A stretch of 64,000 nucleotides of DNA from Levilactobacillus paucivorans (GTDB lineage: Bacteria; Bacillota; Bacilli; Lactobacillales; Lactobacillaceae), in assembly GCF_001437125.1 (NCBI RefSeq), contig NZ_JQCA01000072.1, forward strand, positions 22,794-86,793. Reading direction: 5' to 3'. Made by a program: the position numbers and the translations under genes. Below the pieces are notes generated by a model. The model saw only the letters and a program-made list of their open reading frames with translations. It did no database searches and was not told where the DNA came from. How positions within the stretch are numbered: position 1 is the stretch's first letter; every line of letters starts with the position of its first letter. Shown here one piece after another: positions 50,967-61,136 of this stretch.

Positions 50967-52784
50967 TTATTCAACTGTCACACTCTTAGCCAGGTTACGA
51001 GGCTTGTCAACATCCAAGCCCTTGTTCAGGCTGGTGTAGTAAGCCAACAATTGAGCTGGCACCACGCTCAGCAATGGCATCAACATCTCGTCAACGTCTG
51101 GCAAGATCAGGTCGTCACCCTCAATAGCTAAGCCTTCACGAACAATCGTCAAGGTCTTGGCCCCACGAGCCATGGTTTCTTGCAAGTTACTCCGCGTTAA
51201 CCCAGCGGTCTTGGCCTGCGTAATGAAACCAATCACTGGTGTGCCCTTTTCGATCAAGGCAATCGTCCCATGCTTGAGTTCTCCGGAGGCAAAACCTTCA
51301 GCCTGAACGTAGGAGATTTCCTTTAACTTCAAAGCAGCTTCCAAGGAAACCGCATGGTCAATCCCCCGGCCGATGTAGAAGGCCTTGTTGGACTTCATCA
51401 GGTAGTCGTTAGACAACTGTTCCAGCTTATCCTTTTCGTCAACGATGGCCTGCATTCCCGTGGCAACTAAACCAAGTTGTTGGCGAATGTTGAAGTTCTG
51501 GGCCACGATTTGGCCAGTTGCTTCACCCAAAGACTTTGCCAAGATAGCTTCCAAAGCGATCTGCGCCGTGTAAGCCTTGGTTGAAGCCACGGCAATTTCA
51601 GGACCGGCATGGAGTAACAACGTGTAGGTTGCCTCACGGGACAACGTTGAGTGCTGTACGTTGGTGATCGTCAAGCTTGGGTAGCCAGCATCGTTAACAT
51701 TGACCAGCATCTCACGGCTATCCGCTGTTTCACCGGATTGCGTCAAGAAGATGAAGAATGGCTTCTTAGACAGCATTGGTTGTTCGTAGGCAAATTCAGA
51801 TGAAACGTGAACTTCCGTTGGAATGTGGGCTAAGTTTTCAAATAACCGCTTCCCAACTAAACCAGCATGGTAGCTGGTCCCGGCACCCACGATGTACAGA
51901 CGATCGGCAGCTTCCATGGCGGCGATCAGCTTGTCATCAATTTGTGGTTCGCCGTGTTCTGACAAGTAGGTTTGAGCCAACTTGCGCATCACGTTTGGTT
52001 GTTCGTCGACTTCCTTCAACATGTAGAATGGGTAGGTTCCCTTATCCGTTTCGTCGGCGTTCATGTCAACGTGGAATGGCTTGCGTTCAACGGCATTGCC
52101 GTCAGCGTCTTGGATAGCCACCTTACCAGGTGTGATCGTCACAACTTCACCGTCCATTAATTCCAAGAAATCATGGGTTTCTTTGAGCATAGCTAAAGCG
52201 TCGGAACAAACGACGTTGAAACCATCACCGACCCCAATCAATAAGGGGCTCTTGTTTTTAGCAACAAATAACGTGTCTGGTTGTTCGCGGTCCATCATCA
52301 GGAAGGCATATGAGGATCCCTTTAACAGGCTCAAGGTCTTCAGGAAAGCCGCCTTGGCATCCAGATTGTCTTCAACGGCAAACTTGTCGATCAATTGAAC
52401 GACAACTTCGGTATCCGTCTGACTCTTGAAAGGCACATCACTCAGGTACTTGGCCTTCAGTTCTTGGAAGTTGTCGATCACCCCATTGTGCACCAGGTAG
52501 AACCGGTCATCGTTGGAGAAATGTGGATGCGCGTTATCGACGCTGACCACCCCATGGGTTGCCCAACGCGTATGACCGATCCCAGTTGACCCGTGGACGT
52601 CAGGCGTCACCTTAGACCGTAATTCAGAGATACGACCTTTAGTCTTAACTAAATAATCCTGACCCTTTTGGTCGTTGACGTAGATACCGGCTGAATCGTA
52701 CCCCCGGTATTCCAACTTCTCCAGGCCGTTCAACAGGATCTTAACGGCATTGTCATTTCCAGTAACCCCAACAATTCCACACAT
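50967..52784 (-). CDS. glmS: Glutamine-fructose-6-phosphate aminotransferase
   Basis: Makes glucosamine-6-phosphate from fructose-6-phosphate and glutamine, the entry step to UDP-GlcNAc. 605 residues: N-terminal glutaminase with catalytic Cys2 (MCGIVGVTGN) and two SIS domains (GAGTSYHAGLVGK; STKAYTAQIALEA) with the C-terminal LAKSVTVE. GGAAG precedes the ATG. No glmS ribozyme is visible upstream; control seems to be through an operator shared with nagB. Confidence 0.97.
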   Translation of the reverse strand: MCGIVGVTGNDNAVKILLNGLEKLEYRGYDSAGIYVNDQKGQDYLVKTKGRISELRSKVTPDVHGSTGIGHTRWATHGVVSVDNAHPHFSNDDRFYLVHNGVIDNFQELKAKYLSDVPFKSQTDTEVVVQLIDKFAVEDNLDAKAAFLKTLSLLKGSSYAFLMMDREQPDTLFVAKNKSPLLIGVGDGFNVVCSDALAMLKETHDFLELMDGEVVTITPGKVAIQDADGNAVERKPFHVDMNADETDKGTYPFYMLKEVDEQPNVMRKLAQTYLSEHGEPQIDDKLIAAMEAADRLYIVGAGTSYHAGLVGKRLFENLAHIPTEVHVSSEFAYEQPMLSKKPFFIFLTQSGETADSREMLVNVNDAGYPSLTITNVQHSTLSREATYTLLLHAGPEIAVASTKAYTAQIALEAILAKSLGEATGQIVAQNFNIRQQLGLVATGMQAIVDEKDKLEQLSNDYLMKSNKAFYIGRGIDHAVSLEAALKLKEISYVQAEGFASGELKHGTIALIEKGTPVIGFITQAKTAGLTRSNLQETMARGAKTLTIVREGLAIEGDDLILPDVDEMLMPLLSVVPAQLLAYYTSLNKGLDVDKPRNLAKSVTVE

Positions 52785-53063
52785 AACTAGTCTTCCTTTT
52801 CTCGACGCCGCCCCCGTTAGTCGGGAGGGTCGGTTGATTTTTTTAGAAATGTATCAGCTTTCTTATAAATTGGTATAGACTGAAACGTCTTTCATAACGT
52901 TTCCGGATGACTATACTTTACAGCCTTCTTTGGGGGTTGTCAACTATAAAAACCACAACTGGTCTATCACCACTTTACGACTCCGTTTTCATGAAAATAA
53001 TCATCATTTATCGCAGCCGTACTTGGCTCCCATGGAAGCCAAGTGCTCCCCCAGAAATTCGCC
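52785..53063. other. glmS upstream region
   Basis: Holds the glmS leader with a GC hairpin (CCCTCCCGACTAACGGGGGC, minus strand), the operator at 52869-52884, and an inverted repeat TGAAA/TTTCA at 52881-52894. Beyond lies a hairpin ACTTGGCT/AGCCAAGT (53023-53044). No ORF with a ribosome binding site and no ribozyme-like core were seen. Confidence 0.5.
52869..52884. promoter_or_regulatory. NagR-type operator upstream of glmS
   Basis: ATTGGTATAGACTGAA shares TGGTATAG with the nagB site and matches the left and centre of the dre consensus; the right half is degenerate. It lies about 90 bases before the glmS ATG. Confidence 0.55.
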
Positions 53064-53094
53064 AAAAAAAGAGCCCCGGGTCAGCCCCAGAGCT
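53064..53094 (-). terminator. Terminator of cdaA-cdaR-glmM
   Basis: GAGCTCTGGGG pairs with CCCGGGGCTC-type bases around CTGA on the minus strand, followed by TTTTTTT. Confidence 0.85.
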
Positions 53095-53116
53095 CCTTAC
53101 ACATTATCGATTTAAC

Positions 53117-54472
53117 TTACTTCACGCCAACCTCGGCCCGAACCACGTCGGCAATCCGGTCGACATAGCCCGCAACGATTTCTTCCGTTGGGGCTTCTGC
53201 CATGACCCGGAGCAAAGGCTCAGTCCCGGAAGGCCGAACAAGCACGCGACCGTCACCATTCATTTCTTTTTCAACAGTAGCAATCATGGCCTGAACTTGA
53301 GGATTTTCCAGGGCAGCTTGCTTATCAGCCACCTTCACGTTAACTAACTTTTGTGGATAGGTTTGCACATCGGCTGCTAATTCGGAAAGCTTCTTCCCCG
53401 TCACCTTTAAGATGTGGAGCAATTGCAGACTGGTCAGCAGACCGTCACCAGTGGTGTTGAAGTCCAAGAAGACAATATGGCCGGATTGTTCGCCACCCAG
53501 GTTATAGCCGGATTTCCGCATTTCTTCAACGACGTAACGGTCCCCAACCTTGGTCTTAACCGACTTCAAATCGTGGGCTTCCATGGCCTTGTACATCCCC
53601 AGGTTACTCATAACGGTCGTCACAATGGTGTCCTTCTTCAGGCGACCATGTTCAGCCAGGTACTTCCCACAAATGTACATGATCTTGTCCCCGTCGACCA
53701 ATTTACCGGTCTCATCAACCGCGATACACCGGTCACCGTCACCATCAAAGGCCAAACCAATTTGGGCCCCCTGGTCAACGACAAACTTCTGTAATTGTTC
53801 AGGATGCGTCGACCCAACTTGATCGTTAATGTTCACCCCATTAGGAGTCGTCGCGATCGTATCGAAATCTACGTTCAGATCGGCATAAAGCCGAGAAACC
53901 AGACCACTCGTGGCCCCGTTTGCGGAGTCGACCGCAATATGTAACCCATCGAGGTCATCGGCAATCGTCTGTTCCAGGAATTGAATGTACTTTTGGCTAC
54001 CTTCGGAATAGTCTTCAACGGTCCCCAAACCATCAGTCGTTGGCCGTGGCAAGTTGTCCTCAGCAGCATCTAACAAGGCTTCAATTTCTTCTTCCATTTC
54101 GTCGGAAAGCTTGTAGCCGTCGTTACCAAAGTACTTAATTCCGTTATATTCGGCTGGATTGTGTGAGGCCGTAATCATGACCCCAGCGGCAGCGCCCTGC
54201 GTCCGAACCAAATAAGCCACGGCTGGCGTCGTGATCACGCCTAACCGGAGCACTTCGATGCCGACAGACAGAAGTCCAGCAACTAAGGCATTTTCCAGTA
54301 ATTGACCGGAAATCCGGGTATCCCGTGCCACTAAGACTTGGGGATGTGCATTCTCACTATCAGCGTGTTGCGTTAAAACATAGCCGCCAAACCGGCCAAC
54401 TTTAAAAGCTAATTCGGGCGTTAGTTCTTGATTAGCAACTCCCCGAACACCATCAGTACCAAAATACTTCAT
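53117..54472 (-). CDS. glmM: Phosphoglucosamine mutase
   Basis: Converts glucosamine-6-phosphate to glucosamine-1-phosphate. 451 residues with phospho-serine S103 in [11 protein letters not shown], the metal loop DGDGDR, and the C-terminal [12 protein letters not shown]. Start ATG 54472 behind AGGAG. Last gene of the conserved cdaA-cdaR-glmM operon; GlmM is known in other Firmicutes to bind and inhibit CdaA, which the arrangement fits. Confidence 0.97.
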   Translation of the reverse strand: MKYFGTDGVRGVANQELTPELAFKVGRFGGYVLTQHADSENAHPQVLVARDTRISGQLLENALVAGLLSVGIEVLRLGVITTPAVAYLVRTQGAAAGVMITASHNPAEYNGIKYFGNDGYKLSDEMEEEIEALLDAAEDNLPRPTTDGLGTVEDYSEGSQKYIQFLEQTIADDLDGLHIAVDSANGATSGLVSRLYADLNVDFDTIATTPNGVNINDQVGSTHPEQLQKFVVDQGAQIGLAFDGDGDRCIAVDETGKLVDGDKIMYICGKYLAEHGRLKKDTIVTTVMSNLGMYKAMEAHDLKSVKTKVGDRYVVEEMRKSGYNLGGEQSGHIVFLDFNTTGDGLLTSLQLLHILKVTGKKLSELAADVQTYPQKLVNVKVADKQAALENPQVQAMIATVEKEMNGDGRVLVRPSGTEPLLRVMAEAPTEEIVAGYVDRIADVVRAEVGVK

Positions 54473-54505
54473 TGTCAAACTCCTCATTTCTAGAACAAAT
54501 TTTCG

Positions 54506-55474
54506 TTAATCCGCGCTGGCCTTGACCGTCACCTTAATCGTGGTGGGATCAAATGCCGTCACGTCATTATCACTGGTATCCAGTGTCACCGTCTTGGTGG
54601 CCTGGTTCTTCACGTCACTCACATCAACGTCCACGGCGACACTCTGGAGCGCCTTCAATTGGGCGGCACTCCCATAGGCGGTCACCTTGGAAACGTTGCT
54701 GCTTAGTTTATACGTCGTCCCGGACGAGCCATTCTTCGCATTCAGGTTGACACTGACCTTCTTACTTTCCCCATCGGAAGTGATCGGCAAGTTAACCGTG
54801 GTCGTTGACGGTGTCAAAATCACGTTCACCGTCTTGCCATTCTTATCCAGGGCTTCGATGACCGCTTGACTATTCACGGTCTTCTTCACGTTCTGAGCCA
54901 GGGTTAATTGGGCCACGACACTGGTAATCCGAGATATCTCATTGGCCGCACCCGTTGCCTTAACACTCGTCACATCGGAAGTTGCCTTACCGGCAGAGTA
55001 CCCCGGTGCGATGTTTTGCTTATTATACTGAACCTTCACAGGGAAGGACACTGTCCGCCGTGGTTCAATATCCACCGTGATCTTGGCGGGTGAGATCGTG
55101 GATTCACTCTCGTGATTCAATCCCTCTTGATGCAGGGTTACCTTGTGTTTGCCCACGCCCAAGTCACTCAGTGCGGCATAAACTTTAAAATTTTGCGTAT
55201 TGGCCGTCGTCGTCACCAGAGCTAAAGGTCCCTGAAGCTTAACTTTCACCTTCTGGGGATAACCGGTCACAAAGTATTTATTACTATTGACGTTAAGTTG
55301 AAGCGGGACGGACACGGTCACCGTCTTGGTGGCCGTGAGCGATGTCGTCCCCGTCGAGCTGCTCGACTGGGAATTCGTGGCCGACTTCGTACTATTCACA
55401 TAGAAGAAAAGCAAGATCGCCAGGATGAGCGCCAGAATACGGTAAAGCCAAGTCGTATAGCGTTGATTTTTCAT
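54506..55474 (-). CDS. cdaR: CdaA regulator, YbbR-domain protein
   Basis: 322 residues: an N-terminal membrane helix (about 8-26), a short Ser/Thr linker, then three YbbR-type beta domains outside the membrane. CdaR proteins modulate the diadenylate cyclase encoded next to them. The start overlaps cdaA by 4 bases, and glmM begins 33 bases after its stop. Confidence 0.94.
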   Translation of the reverse strand: MKNQRYTTWLYRILALILAILLFFYVNSTKSATNSQSSSSTGTTSLTATKTVTVSVPLQLNVNSNKYFVTGYPQKVKVKLQGPLALVTTTANTQNFKVYAALSDLGVGKHKVTLHQEGLNHESESTISPAKITVDIEPRRTVSFPVKVQYNKQNIAPGYSAGKATSDVTSVKATGAANEISRITSVVAQLTLAQNVKKTVNSQAVIEALDKNGKTVNVILTPSTTTVNLPITSDGESKKVSVNLNAKNGSSGTTYKLSSNVSKVTAYGSAAQLKALQSVAVDVDVSDVKNQATKTVTLDTSDNDVTAFDPTTIKVTVKASAD

Positions 55475-56322
55475 TTACGGCGCCCTCCTCTAAAGCGTTG
55501 GTCAAACCAATCGAGGGACTTAACCAACACGTTGTTATTATCGGCGGCTTCCTCATTCACCAATTCATTACGGAGAAATTTCATATAATCAGCCTGCGTC
55601 AAACCCCGAATAAGTTCATTATTCTTGGTAATCGAGACCTCTCCGGTTTCTTCGGAAATGACGATGGTGAGCGCGTCGGTCACTTCAGAGATGCCGACGG
55701 CTGCCCGGTGACGGGTCCCCAACTCTTTCGGAATCAAATTGCTTTCCGACAAGGGAAGGTAGGCCGCGGCGACGGCAATGCGGTTATTACGAATGATGAC
55801 CGCCCCGTCATGGAGTGGTGTATTGGGGATGAAGATGTTGATCAGGAGTTCACCGGTTAATTCGGCATCCAAGTCAATCCCCGTTTCAATGTAGTCTTCC
55901 AGACCGGTATCACGTTGAATCGTCATCAAGGCCCCAATTCGCCGCTTGGACATGTACTGGATCGCCTTGTCCAGACCTTCAATCATGTGGTTTGCCGCCT
56001 CATTTTCGTGGCGAATCCGCACAAAGAGTGATCCCCGACCTAAGTGCTCCAGTCCCCGCCGAATTTCCGGCTGGAAGATAATGATGATCGCGATAACCCC
56101 CCAGTTGATGACTTGATCCACCAACCAAGAGACGGTGTTCAGTCCGATATAGGCACTCACGAACTTCACCAGCAGAATCAAAATAACCCCCCGGAAGAGC
56201 TGGATAGCCTTCGTTCCTCGGAGCATCACGATTAATTCATAAATGACAAACCAGACCACTAAGATGTCTAGTAAGTTGACTAAATTCCCCAATGTAAGGA
56301 GATTGCCCCAATCCAGGTTCAT
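55471..56322 (-). CDS. cdaA: Diadenylate cyclase
   Basis: Makes cyclic di-AMP from two ATP. 283 residues with three membrane helices (about 15-85) and a DAC domain carrying the DGA motif (172-174 in LHDGAVI) and RHR motif (204-206 in GTRHRAAVG). Cyclic di-AMP controls potassium, osmotic and wall homeostasis in Firmicutes. GGAGGG precedes the ATG. First gene of the operon. Confidence 0.97.
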   Translation of the reverse strand: MNLDWGNLLTLGNLVNLLDILVVWFVIYELIVMLRGTKAIQLFRGVILILLVKFVSAYIGLNTVSWLVDQVINWGVIAIIIIFQPEIRRGLEHLGRGSLFVRIRHENEAANHMIEGLDKAIQYMSKRRIGALMTIQRDTGLEDYIETGIDLDAELTGELLINIFIPNTPLHDGAVIIRNNRIAVAAAYLPLSESNLIPKELGTRHRAAVGISEVTDALTIVISEETGEVSITKNNELIRGLTQADYMKFLRNELVNEEAADNNNVLVKSLDWFDQRFRGGRRK

Positions 56323-56612
56323 GACTTTCCCTCCAAATCGAATTCAGATTTTATTATAGCACGGCCCCGCCAACATTGCGCCCCGATTGCCGATTATCCA
56401 GTCAATTCCAGTTCATCATGTCACAAAACTTACAGAATTATTAAGGTCCCCACCAGTGGCTACCTTCATGGGTTCATTCTGGTAAACTAGAAGTCATATT
56501 CCATTCGTTTTTGGGTAATGGGCGGTAAAATAAGAGTGAGTTCTGTCCTTCACTTTTTAGCAAAATAAAGACGAACGGACCTCACTATTTTAACTTGAAA
56601 GGAGGGCTTGCG

Positions 56613-57278
56613 ATGAATCGGCGAGCGCGTTGGGAAATCCGAATATTCTTTGCCATTTGGCTCGTGTTTCTCTACTTCCGAGCCAAGGATCCCTTCTCCT
56701 TTCTGGTGCTAAACACCTTCCTAGGCTATCTGCCTATTGAGATTAGCTTTCATCTGGGCAAGGTCACACCGCGCAGCGGCTGGTTATTCTGGCCCATTGT
56801 GGTGTTGTGGCTGCTCTTCTATCCCAATGCTCCCTACTTACTGACCGACCTCTTCCACTTATCGCTCCTCCAGCCATACGCACTGAGTGGCCTTCTAAGG
56901 GTCACACCGCATCTCTGGATCTACTTTACCTATATGATGGTCAGCGCTGTTAGCTGTTCATTTTTGGGCTTCTGGAGCCTCAATTACGTCAGTCAGACGA
57001 TTAGTACCCGAGTTGCCAAGGGTAATCGTTGGGTCCGCCTCACCATTGTGGTGCTCCTGACCTTCCTATCCTCGGTCGGCCTTTACATTGGCCGTTTTCT
57101 GCGGATTCACACCGTCTACCTCTTCATCAATCCGGAACAGTTCATCAATCCGATTCTCTCGATGTGGACGCCAAACATGTGGATCTTTGTGATTCTGATG
57201 ACTTTCCTGCAACTATTCAGCTACTGGATTCTCTATCTCATCATGAGCAACTCGGCCATGCCTTCTAGTTCTAACTAA
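56613..57278 (+). CDS. DUF1361 family membrane protein
   Basis: 221 residues with six or so membrane helices. The family signature is the WLLFYPNAPYLLTDLFHL segment after a first hairpin of helices. The function is unknown. Start ATG 56613 follows GGAGGG. Divergent from cdaA and closed by a terminator, then followed by the structured repeat. Confidence 0.9.
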   Translation: MNRRARWEIRIFFAIWLVFLYFRAKDPFSFLVLNTFLGYLPIEISFHLGKVTPRSGWLFWPIVVLWLLFYPNAPYLLTDLFHLSLLQPYALSGLLRVTPHLWIYFTYMMVSAVSCSFLGFWSLNYVSQTISTRVAKGNRWVRLTIVVLLTFLSSVGLYIGRFLRIHTVYLFINPEQFINPILSMWTPNMWIFVILMTFLQLFSYWILYLIMSNSAMPSSSN

Positions 57279-57289
57279 AGTTTGTGTTG

Positions 57290-57325
57290 AAGGGTTCTAA
57301 CGACTTTGTCGTTGGGACCCTTTTA
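57290..57325 (+). terminator. Terminator of the DUF1361 gene
   Basis: AAGGGTTCTAACGA pairs with TCGTTGGGACCCTT around CTTTG, followed by TT and an AT-rich tail. Confidence 0.85.
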
Positions 57326-57340
57326 AAATGTGATAGTTTG

Positions 57341-57527
57341 GCCGCCTGCGGCTGTCAGGGATTACGCCTGCTGTGGGGACGCTTCAGCCCCTTGGGCTTC
57401 TCGCTCGATTTGAAGCCGCGAAGAACGCGCGTCTTCAAAGTCGCCCGTGATGTAAGGCCGAGAAAACCACTCGGTCTAACATCACCACCACGGCCGGCCC
57501 CATCCCTGGCCTCCTCCGGCTAGGATC
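57341..57527. repeat. Structured dispersed repeat, copy 1
   Basis: GC-rich ~187-bp element closely matching 62470-62659 in the same orientation. Internal pairing: GCCGC/GCGGC at the start, a long-range stem CAGGGAT (57356-57362) with ATCCCTG (57502-57508), TTTGAAG/CTTCAAA, and a two-part hairpin GTGATGT-aa-GGCCGAG with CTCGGTC-ta-ACATCAC. ORFs through it are shadows. It may be a non-coding RNA or a mobile structured repeat; no known family recognised. Confidence 0.8.
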
Positions 57528-57531
57528 AATG

Positions 57532-57899
57532 GATTCTGCGACAACGATTAATTATTTCTGCTCTGATCCTATCATCACTTCAGTCCCACCACTTAAGATT
57601 GGTCAAATTATCTGAATACTAAAACAGTAGGTACCGTATAGCTTATGCTAAACGATACCTACTGTTTTTCACTATCTCTAAATTTTTAGTTTGTTGCCAT
57701 TCATACAACCATAACAGGAAACCTTTCGTATCAACCGTGAGGCCGATTGAGATGGGATCAGGTGAAAGCCAAGCTTGTAGGCTCGTGATTCTCGAGGCTT
57801 CAAGTTGTGTTCGCTCCGTTCCAGCTCACCTTGACCGACCGGTAAGGCGAAAACCGCCATACTGTCAGCAACACTTACACAAGTTTCAATTAGCGTTGG
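57532..57899. other. Intergenic region with a long hairpin
   Basis: A 15-bp hairpin at 57621-57669 (AAACAGTAGGTA...TACCTACTGTTT, flanked by A and T runs) can terminate transcripts from both sides, including the antiporter gene on the minus strand. The remaining ~230 bases next to that gene show no supported ORF; the 60-codon minus frame there has no ribosome binding site. Confidence 0.6.
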
Positions 57900-60038
57900 C
57901 TACTCGCCTTCCTCGTTATTGAGAGACATCACCAACACGTTTTCCGCATAGTTGACGTACTGACGGAGGTGGGTGGCCTTGGTCCAGCTGATGTTACCAG
58001 CTTCCAACAACGTTTGAATTCCATTTCTCTCGGCCCCTAAGGCCCGCACCCTGAGCTTGTTGAGTTGATGTTGATAATCATCCTCATGGCTCGGCCCCGT
58101 GGCGGCCTTGGCACGTTCAATTCGGTTACGGTAGTGGACGAGCAGGTGATAAACCGCCTGGTTGTCGAACTGAGTCTCATCAACGTCAGTCCGCGCCAGA
58201 TACTGTGACAGGGCCTTAATGGCATTCTTGGCCGTCTCACGTTCGATAAGGTTGTTCTCAGCGTGCAGACGGTCGGTATCTTCCGAATGCAACCAGTAAC
58301 GCGTATTCCGCCACATGTGCCGGAAGAAGAGTACCCAGTAATGCATGACTCCCGGCATGGTGTGCCCAGAGACCTGCGTCAGCCGTGATTCTAACTTTTC
58401 AATTCGCCGCAAAGCCCCAACGTAACTGGTCTGGGTGATCTTCTCACCCTCCAGTAACGATTCCAAGGACTCACGTTCACCGGAAATCGCTACCTCACGC
58501 AATTTAATTTCATCGTCTAAGACTTTCTGCATTGCCGTATCGGCACGATAACTCATTTCTAAACGTCGAATGATGAACTGGTAGTCTAAGATTAAATCGT
58601 AGGCTGCCCGTTGGTTGTTGGGCCGCCTGAGTTCTTCAATCTTCGAGATCGCCAGTCGCATGATATAGGCTCTGGCTTCCTCTTCACTGACTTGTCGGAC
58701 TGGTTCCTCGGGAAACTCTTCCTCCACTTCGTCGTCTAAATCAATCTCATTGGCAATCTCATCACTGACACTCGCCCGGGTCTGTAAGGGTTGTTTATCA
58801 GTTGAGATTAGCGGCAACATGATAGTTGCGGCAACCAAGCTAATGATAATTACGCCGGAAGCCACGAAGAGCATCAGCGCCCGGGTGGGGAAACTCGCCC
58901 CACTCGCAATCGTTGCGGGTACCGACAAGACCCCAGCCATTGTTACAGCCCCCCGGACACCGGACAAGCCGGATAGAACAGCCATCCGAAAGCTGGGTTT
59001 TTCTTGCGAACGACTCTTCGTCAGTCGTTGGAAAAGAATGTAGCCGTATGTCCAGAACGTCCGGATGGCCACCAGAATGACCCAAGCCATGAAGGCAAAG
59101 AAGATGGCCTGACCCGTGTTAAATTGACCACCCTTGATCACTTGCGACGTCGCGACTGGTAACTCAATTCCTAAAATCACAAACACAATCCCGTTTAAGG
59201 AGTAGATGATGATGTCCCACACCTTTTCCGTCACAAGCTTGAGCTCCGGTGTGTCTTCCACGATCCGGTTCTCTCTGGCGTGATACAGAACCCCAGCCGT
59301 CACGACCGCGATAACACCAGAAGCATGGGTAATCTCTTCAGTGACCAGATAAATCACGAACGGTGTGGCAATCTGAAGCACGGTGTTAAAGATGACGTCG
59401 TCAATCCCCTGGCGGCGAAGAATATCCATCAGGAGTTGAATTGCCGTCATAAAAATCAATCCGGAAATGAATCCGACAATACTGATATAGATAAAGTCAC
59501 CAGTTGCCGTTCCCATTGAAAAGGCACCAGTAACCGTGGCCGCTACCGCGTACTTAAACGCAATCAGCCCACTGGCATCATTGATCAGGCTTTCCCCACT
59601 GACCAGATGCATCAGACTGGCTGGGAGTTTAACCTGCTTGGCAATCGACTGAACCGCCACCGGATCGGTAGGCGAAAGGATTGCGGCCAGGGCAAACGCC
59701 ACGGTCAGCGGCATTTTAGGAATCAGCGCGTAGATCAAGTAACCACCCAGTAAGGTGGTCAAGAAGACCAGCCAGATGGCATTGGCAAAGATCGGCCCCC
59801 GAAGTCGCCAGAGTTCTCGGCGAGGAAAGCGCCGTCCATCGTTATACAGCAACGGCGCGATAAACAGGAGTAAGAACCAATCGGTCTCCAATGGCACTTC
59901 AAATTTCCACACTAGGGCCACGACTAGCCCCAGGACAATTTGAATCAGACTGACTGGAATAAACGTGAGGTAGTGACTGATAATATTGGACAAAAGAACC
60001 AAAACGATTAACAGAATCACTGCTTCAATTATAGGCAC
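57900..60038 (-). CDS. Na+/H+ antiporter, CPA1 family
   Basis: 712 residues: about 12 membrane helices (1-415) with the CPA1 ion site AAILSPTDPVAV and GESLINDASGLIAFK, followed by a ~290-residue charged, helical cytoplasmic tail. It should exchange Na+ (or K+) for H+ and help pH and salt balance. The start is GTG at 60038 after AAGGGGG. 17 bases downstream of murB on the same strand. Confidence 0.93.
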   Translation of the reverse strand: MPIIEAVILLIVLVLLSNIISHYLTFIPVSLIQIVLGLVVALVWKFEVPLETDWFLLLFIAPLLYNDGRRFPRRELWRLRGPIFANAIWLVFLTTLLGGYLIYALIPKMPLTVAFALAAILSPTDPVAVQSIAKQVKLPASLMHLVSGESLINDASGLIAFKYAVAATVTGAFSMGTATGDFIYISIVGFISGLIFMTAIQLLMDILRRQGIDDVIFNTVLQIATPFVIYLVTEEITHASGVIAVVTAGVLYHARENRIVEDTPELKLVTEKVWDIIIYSLNGIVFVILGIELPVATSQVIKGGQFNTGQAIFFAFMAWVILVAIRTFWTYGYILFQRLTKSRSQEKPSFRMAVLSGLSGVRGAVTMAGVLSVPATIASGASFPTRALMLFVASGVIIISLVAATIMLPLISTDKQPLQTRASVSDEIANEIDLDDEVEEEFPEEPVRQVSEEEARAYIMRLAISKIEELRRPNNQRAAYDLILDYQFIIRRLEMSYRADTAMQKVLDDEIKLREVAISGERESLESLLEGEKITQTSYVGALRRIEKLESRLTQVSGHTMPGVMHYWVLFFRHMWRNTRYWLHSEDTDRLHAENNLIERETAKNAIKALSQYLARTDVDETQFDNQAVYHLLVHYRNRIERAKAATGPSHEDDYQHQLNKLRVRALGAERNGIQTLLEAGNISWTKATHLRQYVNYAENVLVMSLNNEEGE

Positions 60039-60055
60039 ATAAGGTTCCCCCTTCT

Positions 60056-60964
60056 CTATTTGGCGGTAGGCTTTTCTCCAATAATGCGAACTTCCGTTTC
60101 GAGTTGAACATTATCTTCCTTCAAGATAACTTCCTGAATATGATGAATCAATTCCAGGTAATCCGTGGCTGTGGCGTGGTCAATGTTCACAATGAACCCC
60201 GCGTGCTTCGTTGAAACCTGCGCGCCACCCCACTTCAAGCCTTGTAACCCGGCTTCTTGAATCAATTGCCCGGTGTAGTGCCCCTTGGGCCGCTTAAAGA
60301 CACTCCCACAGGATGGCAGATCCAGCGGTTGCTTGGCCGCTCGTCTGGCATTCAGGTCATCCATTTTAGCTTGAATGGCCTCGCCATCCCCCGGGGTCAA
60401 CGCAAAGGTCGCCGTTAACACGATATCATGGTAGTCCTGAACCGAACTGTGGCGATAACCAAAGTCGAGCTCTTGCTGATTCAGCGTCCGGATTTCACCT
60501 TCGGGGCTGAGCACCTCGGCGGAAACCGCGACTTCGCTGATTTCACCGCCATAGGCGCCGGCGTTCATGAAGATTGCCCCACCGACACTACCGGGAATTC
60601 CCGCAGCAAATTCAAAGCCAGTCAGGCTATGGGCCCGTGCTACCTTCGTTGCCTCAATCAAGGCCGCGCCAGATTCCGCGGTCACGGTCTGACCATCCGT
60701 GGTAATGTGATTCATTTTCGTTAAGATCATCACGAGGCCGCGAATACCGCCATCACGGACGATGAGATTGCTGGCATTACCGACAACCGTTACCGGTAAT
60801 TTTTCCTGATTGGCGTAGGCTAACAAGGACTTTGTTTCCTGAATGTTGGTTGGGAAAGCCAAGTAGTCCGCTGGCCCGCCCGTCTTAGTATGGGTATAGT
60901 GAGCCAAGGGCTCGTTCCGCAGAATGGTAACTGCTGGAAATACCGTTACGATGTCTTCCATCAT
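60056..60964 (-). CDS. murB: UDP-N-acetylenolpyruvoylglucosamine reductase
   Basis: Reduces UDP-GlcNAc-enolpyruvate to UDP-MurNAc with NADPH and FAD. 302 residues of the type IIa form with FAD-binding KTGGPADYL and [17 protein letters not shown], and the catalytic serine region [10 protein letters not shown]. Start ATG 60964 after AAGGGAATAATC; the frame extends 22 codons 5' without support. Likely co-transcribed with the antiporter gene. Confidence 0.95.
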   Translation of the reverse strand: MMEDIVTVFPAVTILRNEPLAHYTHTKTGGPADYLAFPTNIQETKSLLAYANQEKLPVTVVGNASNLIVRDGGIRGLVMILTKMNHITTDGQTVTAESGAALIEATKVARAHSLTGFEFAAGIPGSVGGAIFMNAGAYGGEISEVAVSAEVLSPEGEIRTLNQQELDFGYRHSSVQDYHDIVLTATFALTPGDGEAIQAKMDDLNARRAAKQPLDLPSCGSVFKRPKGHYTGQLIQEAGLQGLKWGGAQVSTKHAGFIVNIDHATATDYLELIHHIQEVILKEDNVQLETEVRIIGEKPTAK

Positions 60965-61136
60965 GATTATTCCCTTCGTTTCACAAAATTTATGTGCTCT
61001 CACGGTGTTAGTCGTGAAAACAACAGTCATAGGATTATTTTAGCATGAAATGGTCGTAAACGACACGGGGACGCGCCATTCACAGCCAAAACTTATTTTT
61101 CTGGTATACTAGAATTAGTCTTTTGGAGGTGCCGTC

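Noticed and set aside
52785..52960. glmS ribozyme in the glmS leader
   Set aside because: The conserved ribozyme core is absent and the leader is too short and AT-rich; an operator is seen instead.
57284..57523. 79-codon ORF through repeat copy 1
   Set aside because: It follows the structured element, is not kept open in the same way in copy 2, and lacks a ribosome binding site.
57678..57860. 60-codon minus-strand ORF after the antiporter gene
   Set aside because: No ribosome binding site or protein-like pattern; lies in a region of probable degraded sequence.
57700..57860. Possible third, inverted copy of the structured repeat
   Set aside because: Only a short motif (TTGAAGCCTCG) is shared; the rest does not align.
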